Shown here in pieces: positions 52,981-62,120 of a DNA stretch of 64,000 nucleotides (within the stretch, counting starts at the first letter, position 1; every line of letters starts with the position of its first letter). This stretch comes from Acidobacteriota bacterium (lineage in GTDB: Bacteria > Acidobacteriota > Terriglobia > Bryobacterales > Bryobacteraceae): contig CANIVU010000011.1 in the NCBI GenBank assembly GCA_947470805.1, forward strand, positions 62,001 to 126,000, given 5' to 3'. The position numbers and the translations under genes were made by a program. The notes below the pieces were generated by a model that made no database searches, had not been told where the DNA came from, and saw nothing but the letters and a program-made list of their open reading frames with translations.

Positions 52981-53477
52981 GAACGCCTGGCGACGGCATC
53001 GTCTATCAGTTCACCCAGTCCCCGCTTGGGGACGACGGCCTCTGCCAATCTTTTACGCTCAGCTTCGACGCCATCCCCACCGGCCGCACCAATGATCCCG
53101 GCGCCCTGCAGCTGGCCGCCATCAGCTTTCTCACCCATGCCAACCCGGTCGATCCTGGGGTCTACGATACGGAACTCCTCTCCGTCACTCTCTGGAACGG
53201 CAACATCAGCCATCCCGCTCCCCAGCCTGCGCCTCCCGCGGCTCCCTGGCCGGACATCCCCGTTTCTCCCGCCTCCTCGGTTTACGTAGCCATCGAAAAA
53301 CTCGAAGCCGGCGAAAACGAAACCTTGCTAGTCCACACCAGTGCCGGCCCGCCCTTCACCGTCACCGATCCCGGTTTGCAGGCACTCGTCTGCGCTATGT
53401 TCTGCCGCTCCGTGACGTATCCCACCTTCTACCCGGATAGCAGCAACACGGTCCAAGGAGTCGAGTGTGCCATCTAG
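52977..53477 (+). CDS. Unrecognised beta-rich protein, third gene of the cassette
   Basis: 166 residues from ATG 52977, in overlap with the preceding gene. Beta-rich: QSFTLSFDAIP, LQLAAISFLTHANPVDPG, LLSVTLWNGN, a Pro/Ala linker (HPAPQPAPPAAPWPD) and YVAIEKLEAGENETLLVH, FTVTDPGLQAL. Jelly-roll-like in feel, no family recognised. Overlaps the fourth gene by 11 bases. Confidence 0.65.
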   Translation: MRTPGDGIVYQFTQSPLGDDGLCQSFTLSFDAIPTGRTNDPGALQLAAISFLTHANPVDPGVYDTELLSVTLWNGNISHPAPQPAPPAAPWPDIPVSPASSVYVAIEKLEAGENETLLVHTSAGPPFTVTDPGLQALVCAMFCRSVTYPTFYPDSSNTVQGVECAI

Positions 53478-53682
53478 CGGGTTCGTCACTCGCGTGTCCA
53501 GTCAGTTCAACAGCACCGGCGTTTTCGTCGAAATCTTCATCGACGGCGCCCCCTACTTTACTCGCCAGCCAATCATCGCCACAATGGCGGTAGCCGCCAT
53601 GCACAGCCCGGAATCAAGCCGTCGAAAAGTCGCCTTCACGGCCGACACGGACCGTTGGTTACTCCAGTTCTCTATTCTCTAA
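53467..53682 (+). CDS. Unrecognised small protein, fourth gene of the cassette
   Basis: 71 residues from GTG 53467, overlapping the end of the third gene, with AAGGAG about six bases upstream. Contains FVEIFIDGAPYF, IIATMAVAAMHS and KVAFTADTDRWLLQF. No domain recognised. Stops five bases before the start of the fucosidase gene. Confidence 0.55.
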   Translation: MPSSGFVTRVSSQFNSTGVFVEIFIDGAPYFTRQPIIATMAVAAMHSPESSRRKVAFTADTDRWLLQFSIL

Positions 53683-53687
53683 CTCCA

Positions 53688-56045
53688 ATGCTGACCCGCC
53701 GCCACTTCCTCGCCTCCCCCGCCGCCCTCGCCGCCGTCCCCACGCCAATCAACCCCCACGCCCTCTGGTACAAACAACCCGCCAAACTCTGGACCGAAGC
53801 CCTCCCCGTCGGCAACGGCCGCCTCGGCGCCATGGTCTTCGGCGGCGTCGAGTCCGAACGCCTCCAACTCAACGAAGACACCCTCTGGTCCGGCGCCCCC
53901 AAGGACTGGAACAACCCCGCCGCCAAAGCCGTCCTCCCCGAAGTCCGCCGCCTCCTCCGCCAGCAGAAATACACCGAAGCCGACGCCCTTTGTAAGAAAA
54001 TGCAGGGCCCCTACAACCAGTCCTACCTCCCCCTCGCCGACCTCTATCTCCAGTTCGAAGGCCTCAACGAACCAACCAACTACCGCCGCGAACTCAACCT
54101 CGATACCGCCATCGCCACCACCACCTTCCAGTCCGGCCAAACCACCTACACCCGCGAAGTCTTTGCCAGTTTTCCCGATCAATTAATCGTCGTCCGCTGC
54201 ACCGCCACCGGCCCCGATAAGCTCAACTTCTCCGCCACTCTCTCCAGTCCTCTCCGCGCCAAAACCGCCGCCGCCGGCCCCACCTCCCTCCAGCTCACCG
54301 GCAAAGCCCCCGCCAACGTCGACCCCAACTACTACCGCACCCCCAACCCCATCACCTACGACGAAGCCGAAGGCAAGGGAATGCGCTTCGCCGCCCTCCT
54401 CGACGCCAAAGCCGAAGGCGGCAAAATTACCGTCAAAGGCGACAAACTCACCGTCGAAAACGCCAAAGCCGTCATCCTCACCCTCTCCGCCGCCACAGGT
54501 TTCAAGACCTACGCCGAAGCCCCCGACAAACCAATTGAGGCCATCCTCGCCGCCGCCCGCGCTCACCAATCCGCCAAGCCCTACAACAAGCTCCGCGCCG
54601 CCCACATCGCCGATCACCAATCCCTCTTCCGCCGCGTCTCGCTCAACATCAACTCCACCTCCCGCGCCCACCTCCCCACCGACGAGCGCCTGGAGGTTTT
54701 CAAGAAATCCCCCGAAGACGACGCCCTCCACTCCCTATATTTCCAGTACGGCCGCTATCTCCTAATCGCCAGCTCCCGCCCCGGCACTCAACCCGCCAAC
54801 CTCCAAGGCATCTGGAACGACAGCGTCCGCCCGCCCTGGAGCTCCAACTGGACCACCAACATCAACGTCCAGATGAACTACTGGCACGCCGAAACTGCCA
54901 ACCTCTCCGAGTGCCACCAGCCGCTGTTCGATCTCACCGAGGGCCTCAGTACAAACGGCGCCAAAACCGCCCAAATCAACTACGGCGCCCGCGGCTGGGT
55001 CACCCATCACAACGCCGACATCTGGCGCCAAACCGCCCCCGTCGGCAACTTCGGTCTCGGCAGCCCCACCTGGGCCAACTGGCAGATGAGCGGCCCCTGG
55101 TTCTGCCAGCATCTCTGGGAACACTACGCCTTCACCGGCGATAAAAACTTCCTCCAAACCCGCGCCTACCCCGTCCTCAAAGGCGCCGCCGAATTCTGCC
55201 TCGATATGCTGATCGATGACGGGCAGGGAAGGTTCACCACCGCCCCGTCTTTCTCCACCGAAAATACCTTCAAAACCCCCGATGGCAAGCGCGCCGAATC
55301 CAGCGAAGGCTGCACCATGGACATCGCCCTCGTCCGCGAACTGTTCACCAACACCGCCGCCGCCGCCCAGCTGCTCAACATCGATTCCAACTTCCGCCAG
55401 ACGCTGCTCGACAAGCTGCCCAAACTCCTCCCCTACCAAATCGGCAAGCACGGCCAGCTCCAGGAATGGGCTCAGGATTTCGACGAATCCGAACCCGGCC
55501 AGCGCCACATGTCCCACATGTACCCGCTCTACCCCGGCAACGAATTCACCCGCCGCCGCAACCCCGCCCAGTGGCGCGCCAGCCAGGTCTCGCTCGAACG
55601 CCGCCTCGCCGCCGGTGGTGCCTACACCGGCTGGTCCCGCGCCTGGGCCATCTGCTTCTGGGCCCGCCTGGAAAACGGTGAAAAGGCCTACGAATCCCTC
55701 TGCCGCCTGCTCGATCATTCCACCGGCCCCAACCTCTTCGACACCCACCCGGCCGGCTCCAGTTGGATCTTCCAAATCGACGGCAACTTCGGCGGCGCCG
55801 CCGGCATCGTCGAGTTCCTCCTCCAAAGCCACGAAGACGAAATCCGCCTCCTCCCCGCGCTCCCCAAAGCCTGGAAGGACGGTAGCGTCCGGGGCCTCCG
55901 CGCCCGCGGCAACATCGAAGTGGATATCACCTGGGCCAACGGCAAAGTGGTCAACTCCGCCTTCCGTTCCCCCATCGCCCAAACCATCAAAGTCGATGGC
56001 AAAACCATCCAGCTCAAACCCCAAAAGAATACGGCCGGCATCTGA
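53688..56045 (+). CDS. GH95-family alpha-L-fucosidase
   Basis: 785 residues. ATG 53688 gives MLTRRHFLASPAALAAVPTP, a Tat-type signal; the ATG at 53655 adds a non-signal stretch. Large GH95 pattern: WTEALPVGNGRLGAMVFGG, LQLNEDTLWSG, the catalytic-region asparagines in NINVQMNYWHAETANLSE, SEGCTMD carrying the probable acid Glu, and SWIFQIDGNFGGAAGI. Acts by inversion on fucosylated or galactosylated glycans, probably in the periplasm. Tightly linked to the unknown cassette upstream, which may or may not share its role. Confidence 0.9.
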   Translation: MLTRRHFLASPAALAAVPTPINPHALWYKQPAKLWTEALPVGNGRLGAMVFGGVESERLQLNEDTLWSGAPKDWNNPAAKAVLPEVRRLLRQQKYTEADALCKKMQGPYNQSYLPLADLYLQFEGLNEPTNYRRELNLDTAIATTTFQSGQTTYTREVFASFPDQLIVVRCTATGPDKLNFSATLSSPLRAKTAAAGPTSLQLTGKAPANVDPNYYRTPNPITYDEAEGKGMRFAALLDAKAEGGKITVKGDKLTVENAKAVILTLSAATGFKTYAEAPDKPIEAILAAARAHQSAKPYNKLRAAHIADHQSLFRRVSLNINSTSRAHLPTDERLEVFKKSPEDDALHSLYFQYGRYLLIASSRPGTQPANLQGIWNDSVRPPWSSNWTTNINVQMNYWHAETANLSECHQPLFDLTEGLSTNGAKTAQINYGARGWVTHHNADIWRQTAPVGNFGLGSPTWANWQMSGPWFCQHLWEHYAFTGDKNFLQTRAYPVLKGAAEFCLDMLIDDGQGRFTTAPSFSTENTFKTPDGKRAESSEGCTMDIALVRELFTNTAAAAQLLNIDSNFRQTLLDKLPKLLPYQIGKHGQLQEWAQDFDESEPGQRHMSHMYPLYPGNEFTRRRNPAQWRASQVSLERRLAAGGAYTGWSRAWAICFWARLENGEKAYESLCRLLDHSTGPNLFDTHPAGSSWIFQIDGNFGGAAGIVEFLLQSHEDEIRLLPALPKAWKDGSVRGLRARGNIEVDITWANGKVVNSAFRSPIAQTIKVDGKTIQLKPQKNTAGI

Positions 56046-56067
56046 CCGACTTGCTATCCTGCTGGCA

Positions 56068-56937
56068 ATGGCTAAAACGGAAAAACGGCGCATTGGCATT
56101 CATACTTCAACCAGTGGAGCGCTGTTCAACGCCGCGACAAAGGCGATCGAGTTGGGTGCGAACTGTTTTCAGATCTTCTCGGGAAGCCCGCGGACCTGGG
56201 CCGCACCCGCTCCCAAACCGGAGGCCGTCGCCAAAATGGCCGAACTCCGCGCCGCGCACGATCTGACACCCCTGGTGATTCACGCGAACTACCTGATTAA
56301 CCTATGCTCGGCGGATGCGGCGAACCGGCCCAAATCGATCACCGCGTTTCGCGGAGAGTTGGAGCGCGCCGTGACGATCGGCGCGGAGTATTTGGTCGTC
56401 CATCCCGGATCGGCGAAGGATCATGAGCACCGCGATGGCGCCATCGCTGCCTTTGCCGAGGGCTTGGCGGAGGCGGCAAAAGGATTGGCCGTCGGTGGCG
56501 TCTCCATCCTGCTCGAAAACACCGCCGGCCACGGGAATCTGCTGGGCGGGGACCTGGCGGATCTCCACGCCATTCGCGAACTCGCCGCCGCCCATGTCCC
56601 CTTTCCAATCGGCTATTGTCTGGACACCTGCCACTCCTACGCGGCCGGCTACGAGATTACGACCGAAGCCGGGTTGAAGGCGTTCATCGGCGAGGCGGAG
56701 GAGACGCTAGGCCTGGAAAATGTGCCCGTTTTCCACGCCAATGATTCCAAAGGCGAGTTAGGATCCCATCTGGACCGGCATGCCAACATCGGCGAGGGCT
56801 ATATTGGAATAGAGGCATTTCGACGGATTCTGAATGCGCGCCCGCTGCGCGACAAGGCCTTTATATTGGAAACGCCGATTGATAACGACGGCGATGACCA
56901 ACGGAACGTCGAAGCCCTCTGGTCTTTAATCAAATAA
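56068..56937 (+). CDS. nfo: Endonuclease IV (AP endonuclease)
   Basis: 289 residues from ATG 56068. TIM barrel with three-zinc-site motifs: GIHTSTSGAL, NCFQIFSGSPRTW, VIHANYLINL, VHPGS, LLENTAGHGN (Glu), CLDTCHSYAAGY, FHANDSKGELGSHLDRHANIGEG and ILETPID. Cuts DNA 5' to abasic sites in base excision repair. Follows the fucosidase by 22 bases and precedes leuS by six. Confidence 0.92.
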   Translation: MAKTEKRRIGIHTSTSGALFNAATKAIELGANCFQIFSGSPRTWAAPAPKPEAVAKMAELRAAHDLTPLVIHANYLINLCSADAANRPKSITAFRGELERAVTIGAEYLVVHPGSAKDHEHRDGAIAAFAEGLAEAAKGLAVGGVSILLENTAGHGNLLGGDLADLHAIRELAAAHVPFPIGYCLDTCHSYAAGYEITTEAGLKAFIGEAEETLGLENVPVFHANDSKGELGSHLDRHANIGEGYIGIEAFRRILNARPLRDKAFILETPIDNDGDDQRNVEALWSLIK

Positions 56938-56943
56938 CCCACC

Positions 56944-59388
56944 ATGCCCGAACAAGTTTATAGCCATCAGGAAATTGAATCGAAGTGGAGCGAACGCTGG
57001 GCGGCTGACCCGAAGCTCTTCGCGCCGGAAGAGAACTCCACGAAGCCGAAGTTCTACGTGCTCGAGATGTTGCCGTATCCGTCGGGCGCCCTTCACATCG
57101 GGCATGTGCGGAACTATTCAATCGGCGACGCGCTGGCTCGCTATAAGTGGATGCGCGGCTTCAACGTCCTCCACCCCATGGGCTGGGATGCCTTCGGTTT
57201 GCCCGCGGAAAACGCGGCCATCAAGAACAACCGGCAACCGGGCGAATGGACCCGCGACAACATCGAACAGATGAAGCGCCAGCACCGGCGCATGGGCTTC
57301 TCCTACGACTGGAATCGCGAAGTTTCCACCTGCGAACCCGAATACTACAAGTGGAACCAGTGGTTCTTCATCCGCATGTTCGAAAAGGGCCTCGCCTACC
57401 GCAAACAGGCCCTGCTTAACTGGTGCAACGAATGCGCCACCGTCCTCGCCAACGAACAGGTGGTCGATGGCTGCTGCTGGCGCCATGAAACCGTTCCCGT
57501 CGTCCAAAAAGAACTCACCCAGTGGTTCATCAAAATCACCGCCTACGCCGACGAGCTCCTGAAAGATATCGGCAACCTGCAAGGCGGCTGGCCGGACCGC
57601 GTCCTCGCCATGCAGACCAACTGGATCGGCAAAAGCGAAGGCGCTGAAGTCGATTTCACCCTCGAAACCGGCGAAAAAGTCCGCGTCTTCACCACCCGTG
57701 TCGACACCATCTACGGCGCAACCTGCGTCATCCTCGCCCCGGAACACGATCTGGTCAAGCAATACGTCACCGGCGAAAAAGCAGCCGAAGTGAAGGCGAT
57801 GATCGACAAACGCGCCACCCAGGGGCCCGGCGACGTCGAAAAGGAAGGCATCTTCACCGGCCTCTACGCCATCAACCCCTTCAACGGCGCCCGCGTCCCC
57901 GTCTGGGTTGCCAACTTCGTTCTCACCGGCTACGGCACCGGCGCCATCATGGCCGTCCCCGCCCACGACGAACGCGACTTCGAATTCTGCACCAAATACG
58001 AAATCCCCATCGTCCCCGTCATCCGCCCGGTGGATGGTGTGCTGCCGGAGACGGTCGCCGAGTCCTTCGGCGATTACGGCATCGTCGAAAACAGCGGCCC
58101 CTGGTCCGGCCTGTCCAGCGCGGACGCCCGCAAACAAATGGCCGCACACGCCCAGTCGAACGGCTTCGGCGAAGCCGCCATTACCTTCCGAATTAAGGAT
58201 TGGGGCATCTCCCGCCAGCGTTACTGGGGCACGCCCATCCCCATGGTCCACTGCGCCACCTGTGGCGTCGTGCCCGTGCCGGACGATCAACTCCCCGTCC
58301 TGCTGCCAGCTAACGTCCAGTTCACCGGAACCGGTCAGTCACCCCTCGCCGCCAGCGAAAGCTTCGTCAACACCACCTGCCCCAAATGCGGCGGTCCCGC
58401 CAAACGCGAATGCGACACCATGGACACGTTCGTTGATTCCAGTTGGTACTTCTACCGCTACTGCGATCCCCACAACGACAAAGCCCCCTTCGACCCCAAG
58501 AAAATCGCCTACTGGTTCCCCATCGATCAGTACATCGGCGGTGTCGAACACGCCATTCTTCACCTGATCTACTCCCGCTTCTGGACCAAGATGATGCGCG
58601 ACATCGGTCTCATCGCAAACGATGAACCCGCCGCCCGTCTCTTCACCCAGGGCATGGTCATCAAGGACGGCGCCAAGATGTCCAAGTCAAAGGGGAACGT
58701 GGTCAGCGCCGACGACATGATGGACCAGTTCGGTGCCGACACCGGCCGCCTCTTCGAACTCTTCGCCGCCCCGCCCGAACGCGACATGGATTGGACAACG
58801 GCCGGTGCCGAAGGCGCCTATCGGTTCATCAACCGCGTCTTCAAGTTCGTCACCCGCAACGCCGATCGGCTCGACACCGGCGGCGAACCCACCGAAGCCG
58901 ACCGTAAGGTGCTCCGCAAGCTCCACCAGACCATCCAGAAGATCACCAGTGACTTCGACAGCCGCTGGCACTTCAATACGTCCATCGCGGCGTTCATGGA
59001 GCTGGTGAACGAGATCTACGCCAACGAAGCCCAGCTAACCGGCCCCGCCCTGAAAGAAATCCTGGAGAAGGTGGTCCTCCTCCTGGCCCCCTTCACGCCC
59101 TACGTGTGCGAAGAGATGTGGGAGATCATGGGCCGCACCGGCCCGGTGTTCAAGCAACCCTGGCCTGAGTACAACCCCGAACTCGCCAAGAAGGACGGAG
59201 CCGAAGTGGTAGTGCAGGTGAACGGCAAACTCCGTTCGCGCATGACGGTGCCGTTCGGGACTTCGAAGGAAGATGTCGAGCGTATGGCGCTCGCCGACGA
59301 GAAGGTTGCGCCATTTGTCGAAGGCAAGCCCGTCGTGAAAGTGATCTTCGTGCCGGATAAGCTGGTGAACCTGGTCGTGAAGGGGTAG
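56944..59388 (+). CDS. leuS: Leucyl-tRNA synthetase
   Basis: 814 residues, bacterial type. Class Ia: LPYPSGALHIGHVRNY with HIGH at 51-54, zinc-type NWCNECATVLANEQVVDG, the editing domain with TRVDTIYGATC, the leucine-specific GGVEHAILHLIYSRFW and KMSKS at 578-582 (DGAKMSKSKGN). The C-terminal anticodon-binding and LeuS-terminal domains are present. Charges tRNA-Leu. Its stop directly adjoins the decayed M43 copy. Confidence 0.95.
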   Translation: MPEQVYSHQEIESKWSERWAADPKLFAPEENSTKPKFYVLEMLPYPSGALHIGHVRNYSIGDALARYKWMRGFNVLHPMGWDAFGLPAENAAIKNNRQPGEWTRDNIEQMKRQHRRMGFSYDWNREVSTCEPEYYKWNQWFFIRMFEKGLAYRKQALLNWCNECATVLANEQVVDGCCWRHETVPVVQKELTQWFIKITAYADELLKDIGNLQGGWPDRVLAMQTNWIGKSEGAEVDFTLETGEKVRVFTTRVDTIYGATCVILAPEHDLVKQYVTGEKAAEVKAMIDKRATQGPGDVEKEGIFTGLYAINPFNGARVPVWVANFVLTGYGTGAIMAVPAHDERDFEFCTKYEIPIVPVIRPVDGVLPETVAESFGDYGIVENSGPWSGLSSADARKQMAAHAQSNGFGEAAITFRIKDWGISRQRYWGTPIPMVHCATCGVVPVPDDQLPVLLPANVQFTGTGQSPLAASESFVNTTCPKCGGPAKRECDTMDTFVDSSWYFYRYCDPHNDKAPFDPKKIAYWFPIDQYIGGVEHAILHLIYSRFWTKMMRDIGLIANDEPAARLFTQGMVIKDGAKMSKSKGNVVSADDMMDQFGADTGRLFELFAAPPERDMDWTTAGAEGAYRFINRVFKFVTRNADRLDTGGEPTEADRKVLRKLHQTIQKITSDFDSRWHFNTSIAAFMELVNEIYANEAQLTGPALKEILEKVVLLLAPFTPYVCEEMWEIMGRTGPVFKQPWPEYNPELAKKDGAEVVVQVNGKLRSRMTVPFGTSKEDVERMALADEKVAPFVEGKPVVKVIFVPDKLVNLVVKG

Positions 59389-59400
59389 TTACTTTTCGAG

Positions 59401-60065
59401 GTGCCGTTGGTGTTAGGATCCCGACCGGACTGGGCGAGTAAGCAGTCGTTTATCGACAGCGGCGCTCGTTGCGGGTCCAGGACCTTTAATGAGGACGAAG
59501 CGCAGGATGAGGAAGAGAAGCTCAAAGGCGCGCTGAAGAAGGTCGGGCAAGTGGCGGAAATACCGCTTTACCGGTAGTCATCCCCGTCCATGTTCACATC
59601 ATCATGAATTCCCCTTCCGAAGGCGCGGTTTCGCAGACGCAAATGGCCGATCAGATTACGGTCTTGAATAATGCCTACGCGTCCTCCGGGTTCCAGTTCA
59701 CGCTGTCGTCCTACAACACCGTTGTGAACGCCAGTTGGTACACGGTGAACTACGGTTCGGCCGCGCCGTACAACCTGGGCGACACGGCGACCCACGAGAT
59801 CGGACACTGGCTCGGGCTCTATCACACCTTCCAGGGCGGATGTAAGGACGGCGCCAATCAGGGGGATTTGATCACTGACACGCCAGCCGAAAAGTCGGCC
59901 ACCTACGGGTGCCCGGCGTCGCGCGACTCGTGCCCGCGGAACGCGGGGTTGGATCCGATTCAGAACTTCATGGATTACACCGACGATGCGTGCATGAATC
60001 AGTTCACCCCGGTGCAGGGCACGCGAATGCGGGACCAGTGGGCGGCCTACCGGGCCGGCAAGTAA
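59401..60065 (+). pseudogene. Decayed M43-type metalloprotease copy
   Basis: The stretch is a second, broken copy of the downstream metalloprotease gene. Frame 1 from 59401 gives ASKQSFIDSGARCGSRTF, matching the intact [18 protein letters not shown], then stops at TAG 59575-59577. The match resumes in another frame as VVIPVHVHIIM and runs to a TAA at 60065, with HEIGHWLGLYHTF and [14 protein letters not shown]. About 60 residues between WYT and AAPYNLGD are missing. Signal peptide and start are gone, so it cannot make the normal secreted enzyme. The part from ATG 59604 could be read as a 153-residue ORF but lacks the secretion signal. Confidence 0.82.
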
Positions 60066-60067
60066 GT

Positions 60068-60391
60068 TCAGCGGGGGAGTGGCGAACTCTCCCATTCAAT
60101 CGTGACAGCGCCTGACGTGCACACCCATGCCGTCAGGCGCTCTCCCGTTTTGGGGCTGTGACCGGCGATCTTTTCTACCGGTACGGAGACGGTTTCCGTG
60201 GTGGCGTCGTCGGTTTGGATCGTCAGCCTGGCCTGTGCCTTGTCGCGGGAGAACTTCTTGAGGACACCCGTGTAGCTGGTGAGATTGTTGCGATCACAGC
60301 CGACATTGGCCGGCGGGCGGAGGCGGCCCTGGGAAAAGGAAACGGTGGCGGTAAGAAAAATGGCGGCTAAGTAGATTGTTTTGGTTCGCAT
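60068..60391 (-). CDS. Small secreted protein
   Basis: 107 residues from the ATG at 60391. Signal peptide MRTKTIYLAAIFLTATVSFS, then NVGCDRNNLTSYTGVLKKFS and a beta-rich part ending GAVTIEWESSP; two cysteines could pair. Function unknown. Stands between the two M43 copies on the opposite strand. Confidence 0.6.
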   Translation of the reverse strand: MRTKTIYLAAIFLTATVSFSQGRLRPPANVGCDRNNLTSYTGVLKKFSRDKAQARLTIQTDDATTETVSVPVEKIAGHSPKTGERLTAWVCTSGAVTIEWESSPLPR

Positions 60392-60461
60392 GGTCTTGAT
60401 ATGTGAAAAAATGCGAGCTGATATCTGTGGCGCGTCGACGCCAACACTAGGAGGGTACACC

Positions 60462-61385
60462 TTGAATAGACTCATTGCCATCGCAATCGGTTGCAGTTGC
60501 CTGGTTTTCGGACAGGGTCAGTCCGATGAACATCGTCCGTTTGTCATTAACGGGCATTCGTTTGCAAGCCAACAGTCCTTTGTTGAGAGCGGGGCGCGCT
60601 GCGCGTCGAAGAATTTCGCGCCGGACGAAATTGACGAGATTGACGCGAAGATGAAGCTGGACCAGAACCTGGCAAAGGCGGCGGGTACGTTCGCGGGAGT
60701 GACTGGCGGGACGATTCCCGTGTACTGGCATGTCATCAATAACGGGTCGACGACTGCCTTGGGGAACATCACAGATACACAGATCGCGTCGCAGATCGCC
60801 GTTCTGAATTCGGTGTATGCGCCAACCGGTTGGCAATTCCAACTCATTTCCACGGACCGGACGACGAATGCCACTTGGTATACGGCGACGCCGGGAACAA
60901 CGGCGGAGACCCAGATGAAGAACGCGCTTCGGCTGGGTTCGGCGCAACATTTGAATATCTATTCGAATAACATGGGTGGCGGGCTGCTGGGGTGGGCGAC
61001 CTTCCCCAGTGACTATGCGGCAAAACCGAAGATGGACGGCGTGGTCATCCTGTTTTCTTCACTCCCGGGTGGCACTGCCGCGCCGTATAACCTCGGCGAC
61101 ACGGCGACGCACGAGATCGGCCACTGGATGGGTCTGTATCACACCTTCCAGGGCGGTTGCGCGAAGAATGCGACAACGGGCGGAGATCAGGTGGCGGATA
61201 CGCCGGCGGAAAAGTCGGCGGCCTTTGGTTGCCCGATCGGGCGGAACACCTGCACGACTATCGCGGGCAACGATCCGATCACAAACTTCATGGATTACAC
61301 GGACGATTCCTGTATGAATACGTTTTCCGCCGGACAGGATGCGCGGATGGACTCGATGTATTCAACGTATCGTCTGAACAAGTAA
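60462..61385 (+). CDS. Secreted M43 (pappalysin-type) zinc metalloprotease
   Basis: 307 residues if initiated at the TTG at 60462, which has AGGAGGG about eight bases upstream and yields the signal [18 protein letters not shown]; the ATG at 60381 would add residues unlike a signal. Zinc motif [11 protein letters not shown] at 217-227, then [12 protein letters not shown] and the Met-turn [11 protein letters not shown]. Secreted endoprotease of the M43 group. The N-terminal part ([16 protein letters not shown]) is probably a propeptide. Ends inside the gluQ gene's terminal codons. Confidence 0.9.
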   Translation: MNRLIAIAIGCSCLVFGQGQSDEHRPFVINGHSFASQQSFVESGARCASKNFAPDEIDEIDAKMKLDQNLAKAAGTFAGVTGGTIPVYWHVINNGSTTALGNITDTQIASQIAVLNSVYAPTGWQFQLISTDRTTNATWYTATPGTTAETQMKNALRLGSAQHLNIYSNNMGGGLLGWATFPSDYAAKPKMDGVVILFSSLPGGTAAPYNLGDTATHEIGHWMGLYHTFQGGCAKNATTGGDQVADTPAEKSAAFGCPIGRNTCTTIAGNDPITNFMDYTDDSCMNTFSAGQDARMDSMYSTYRLNK

Positions 61386-62120
61386 TTCCCGGCAGGTCGC
61401 GGCTGTGTGTAGAGGCTCTTCGCCCAGAAAGCGGAGAGCCTCTTTTAGTGTCTGCAGATCGCCGTTTGGCGGGATGGCGGGCGCTTTGGTTTGTTTGCTC
61501 AGCTTTTCCCCGGCGGCGTTGGTGGCGATGGGTAAGTGAATATAGGTGGGGACAGGCGCGTTGAGTAACTGGTGCAAGTAAATCTGCGGCGGCGTGGAGT
61601 CGAGTAAGTCCGCTCCCCGGACCACGTGGGTGATGCCTTGGGCGGCGTCATCGACAACCACGACCAACTGGTAGGCGTAGAGGCCGTCGGCGCGGCGAAG
61701 AACGAAGTCGCCGCATGCCATATCGTCCGGAACACGGAGTCGGATGGCGCGCGGTTCCCGGTCCGGCGGGATGCCATTCCGGCATGTGCCGGGGTAGCGG
61801 TCGCCAACCTCCTTCCGGGTGCAGGCGCAGGGGAAGGTGTGGGCCTTCAGAGCCTCTACGGCCGCGGCGTACAACGGGTGGCGCCGGGTCTGCCGGACGA
61901 CCTCCTCGTCCCATTCCAAACCGTAGGCCTCCAACGTCTTAAGGATCAGTGTGTCGGCCCCGGGGACGCACCGGGGTTCATCGATGTCCTCAATACGGAC
62001 CAGCCATTTGCCATTATGGCGGCGGGCATCGAGCCACGAGCCGACGGCGGCGACGAGCGATCCGAAGTGCAGCGGGCCGGTGGGGGAGGGCGCGAACCGG
62101 CCGCGGTAGCCGTCAGCCAT
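61362..62120 (-). CDS. gluQ: Glutamyl-Q tRNA(Asp) synthetase
   Basis: 252 residues. Catalytic core of a glutamyl-tRNA synthetase without the anticodon-binding domain: [20 protein letters not shown] (HFGS in place of HIGH), zinc ligands CACTR with a later YPGTC, and [10 protein letters not shown] for KMSKS. Attaches glutamate to queuosine at position 34 of tRNA-Asp. The C-terminus overlaps the M43 gene by 24 bases in convergent fashion and carries that gene's terminator. Starts eight bases inside the upstream isomerase gene. Confidence 0.92.
   Translation of the reverse strand: MADGYRGRFAPSPTGPLHFGSLVAAVGSWLDARRHNGKWLVRIEDIDEPRCVPGADTLILKTLEAYGLEWDEEVVRQTRRHPLYAAAVEALKAHTFPCACTRKEVGDRYPGTCRNGIPPDREPRAIRLRVPDDMACGDFVLRRADGLYAYQLVVVVDDAAQGITHVVRGADLLDSTPPQIYLHQLLNAPVPTYIHLPIATNAAGEKLSKQTKAPAIPPNGDLQTLKEALRFLGEEPLHTAATCRELLVQTIR
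61412..61446 (+). terminator. Rho-independent terminator inside the gluQ coding region
   Basis: GAGGCTCT (61412-61419) pairs perfectly with AGAGCCTC (61435-61442), followed by TTTT. It terminates the plus-strand M43 transcript while being codons on the minus strand. Confidence 0.7.

Noticed and set aside
59604-60065. A 153-residue intact small metalloprotease gene
   Set aside because: Matching N-terminal sequence lies upstream in another frame and about 60 residues are missing inside, so it is better called part of a pseudogene.
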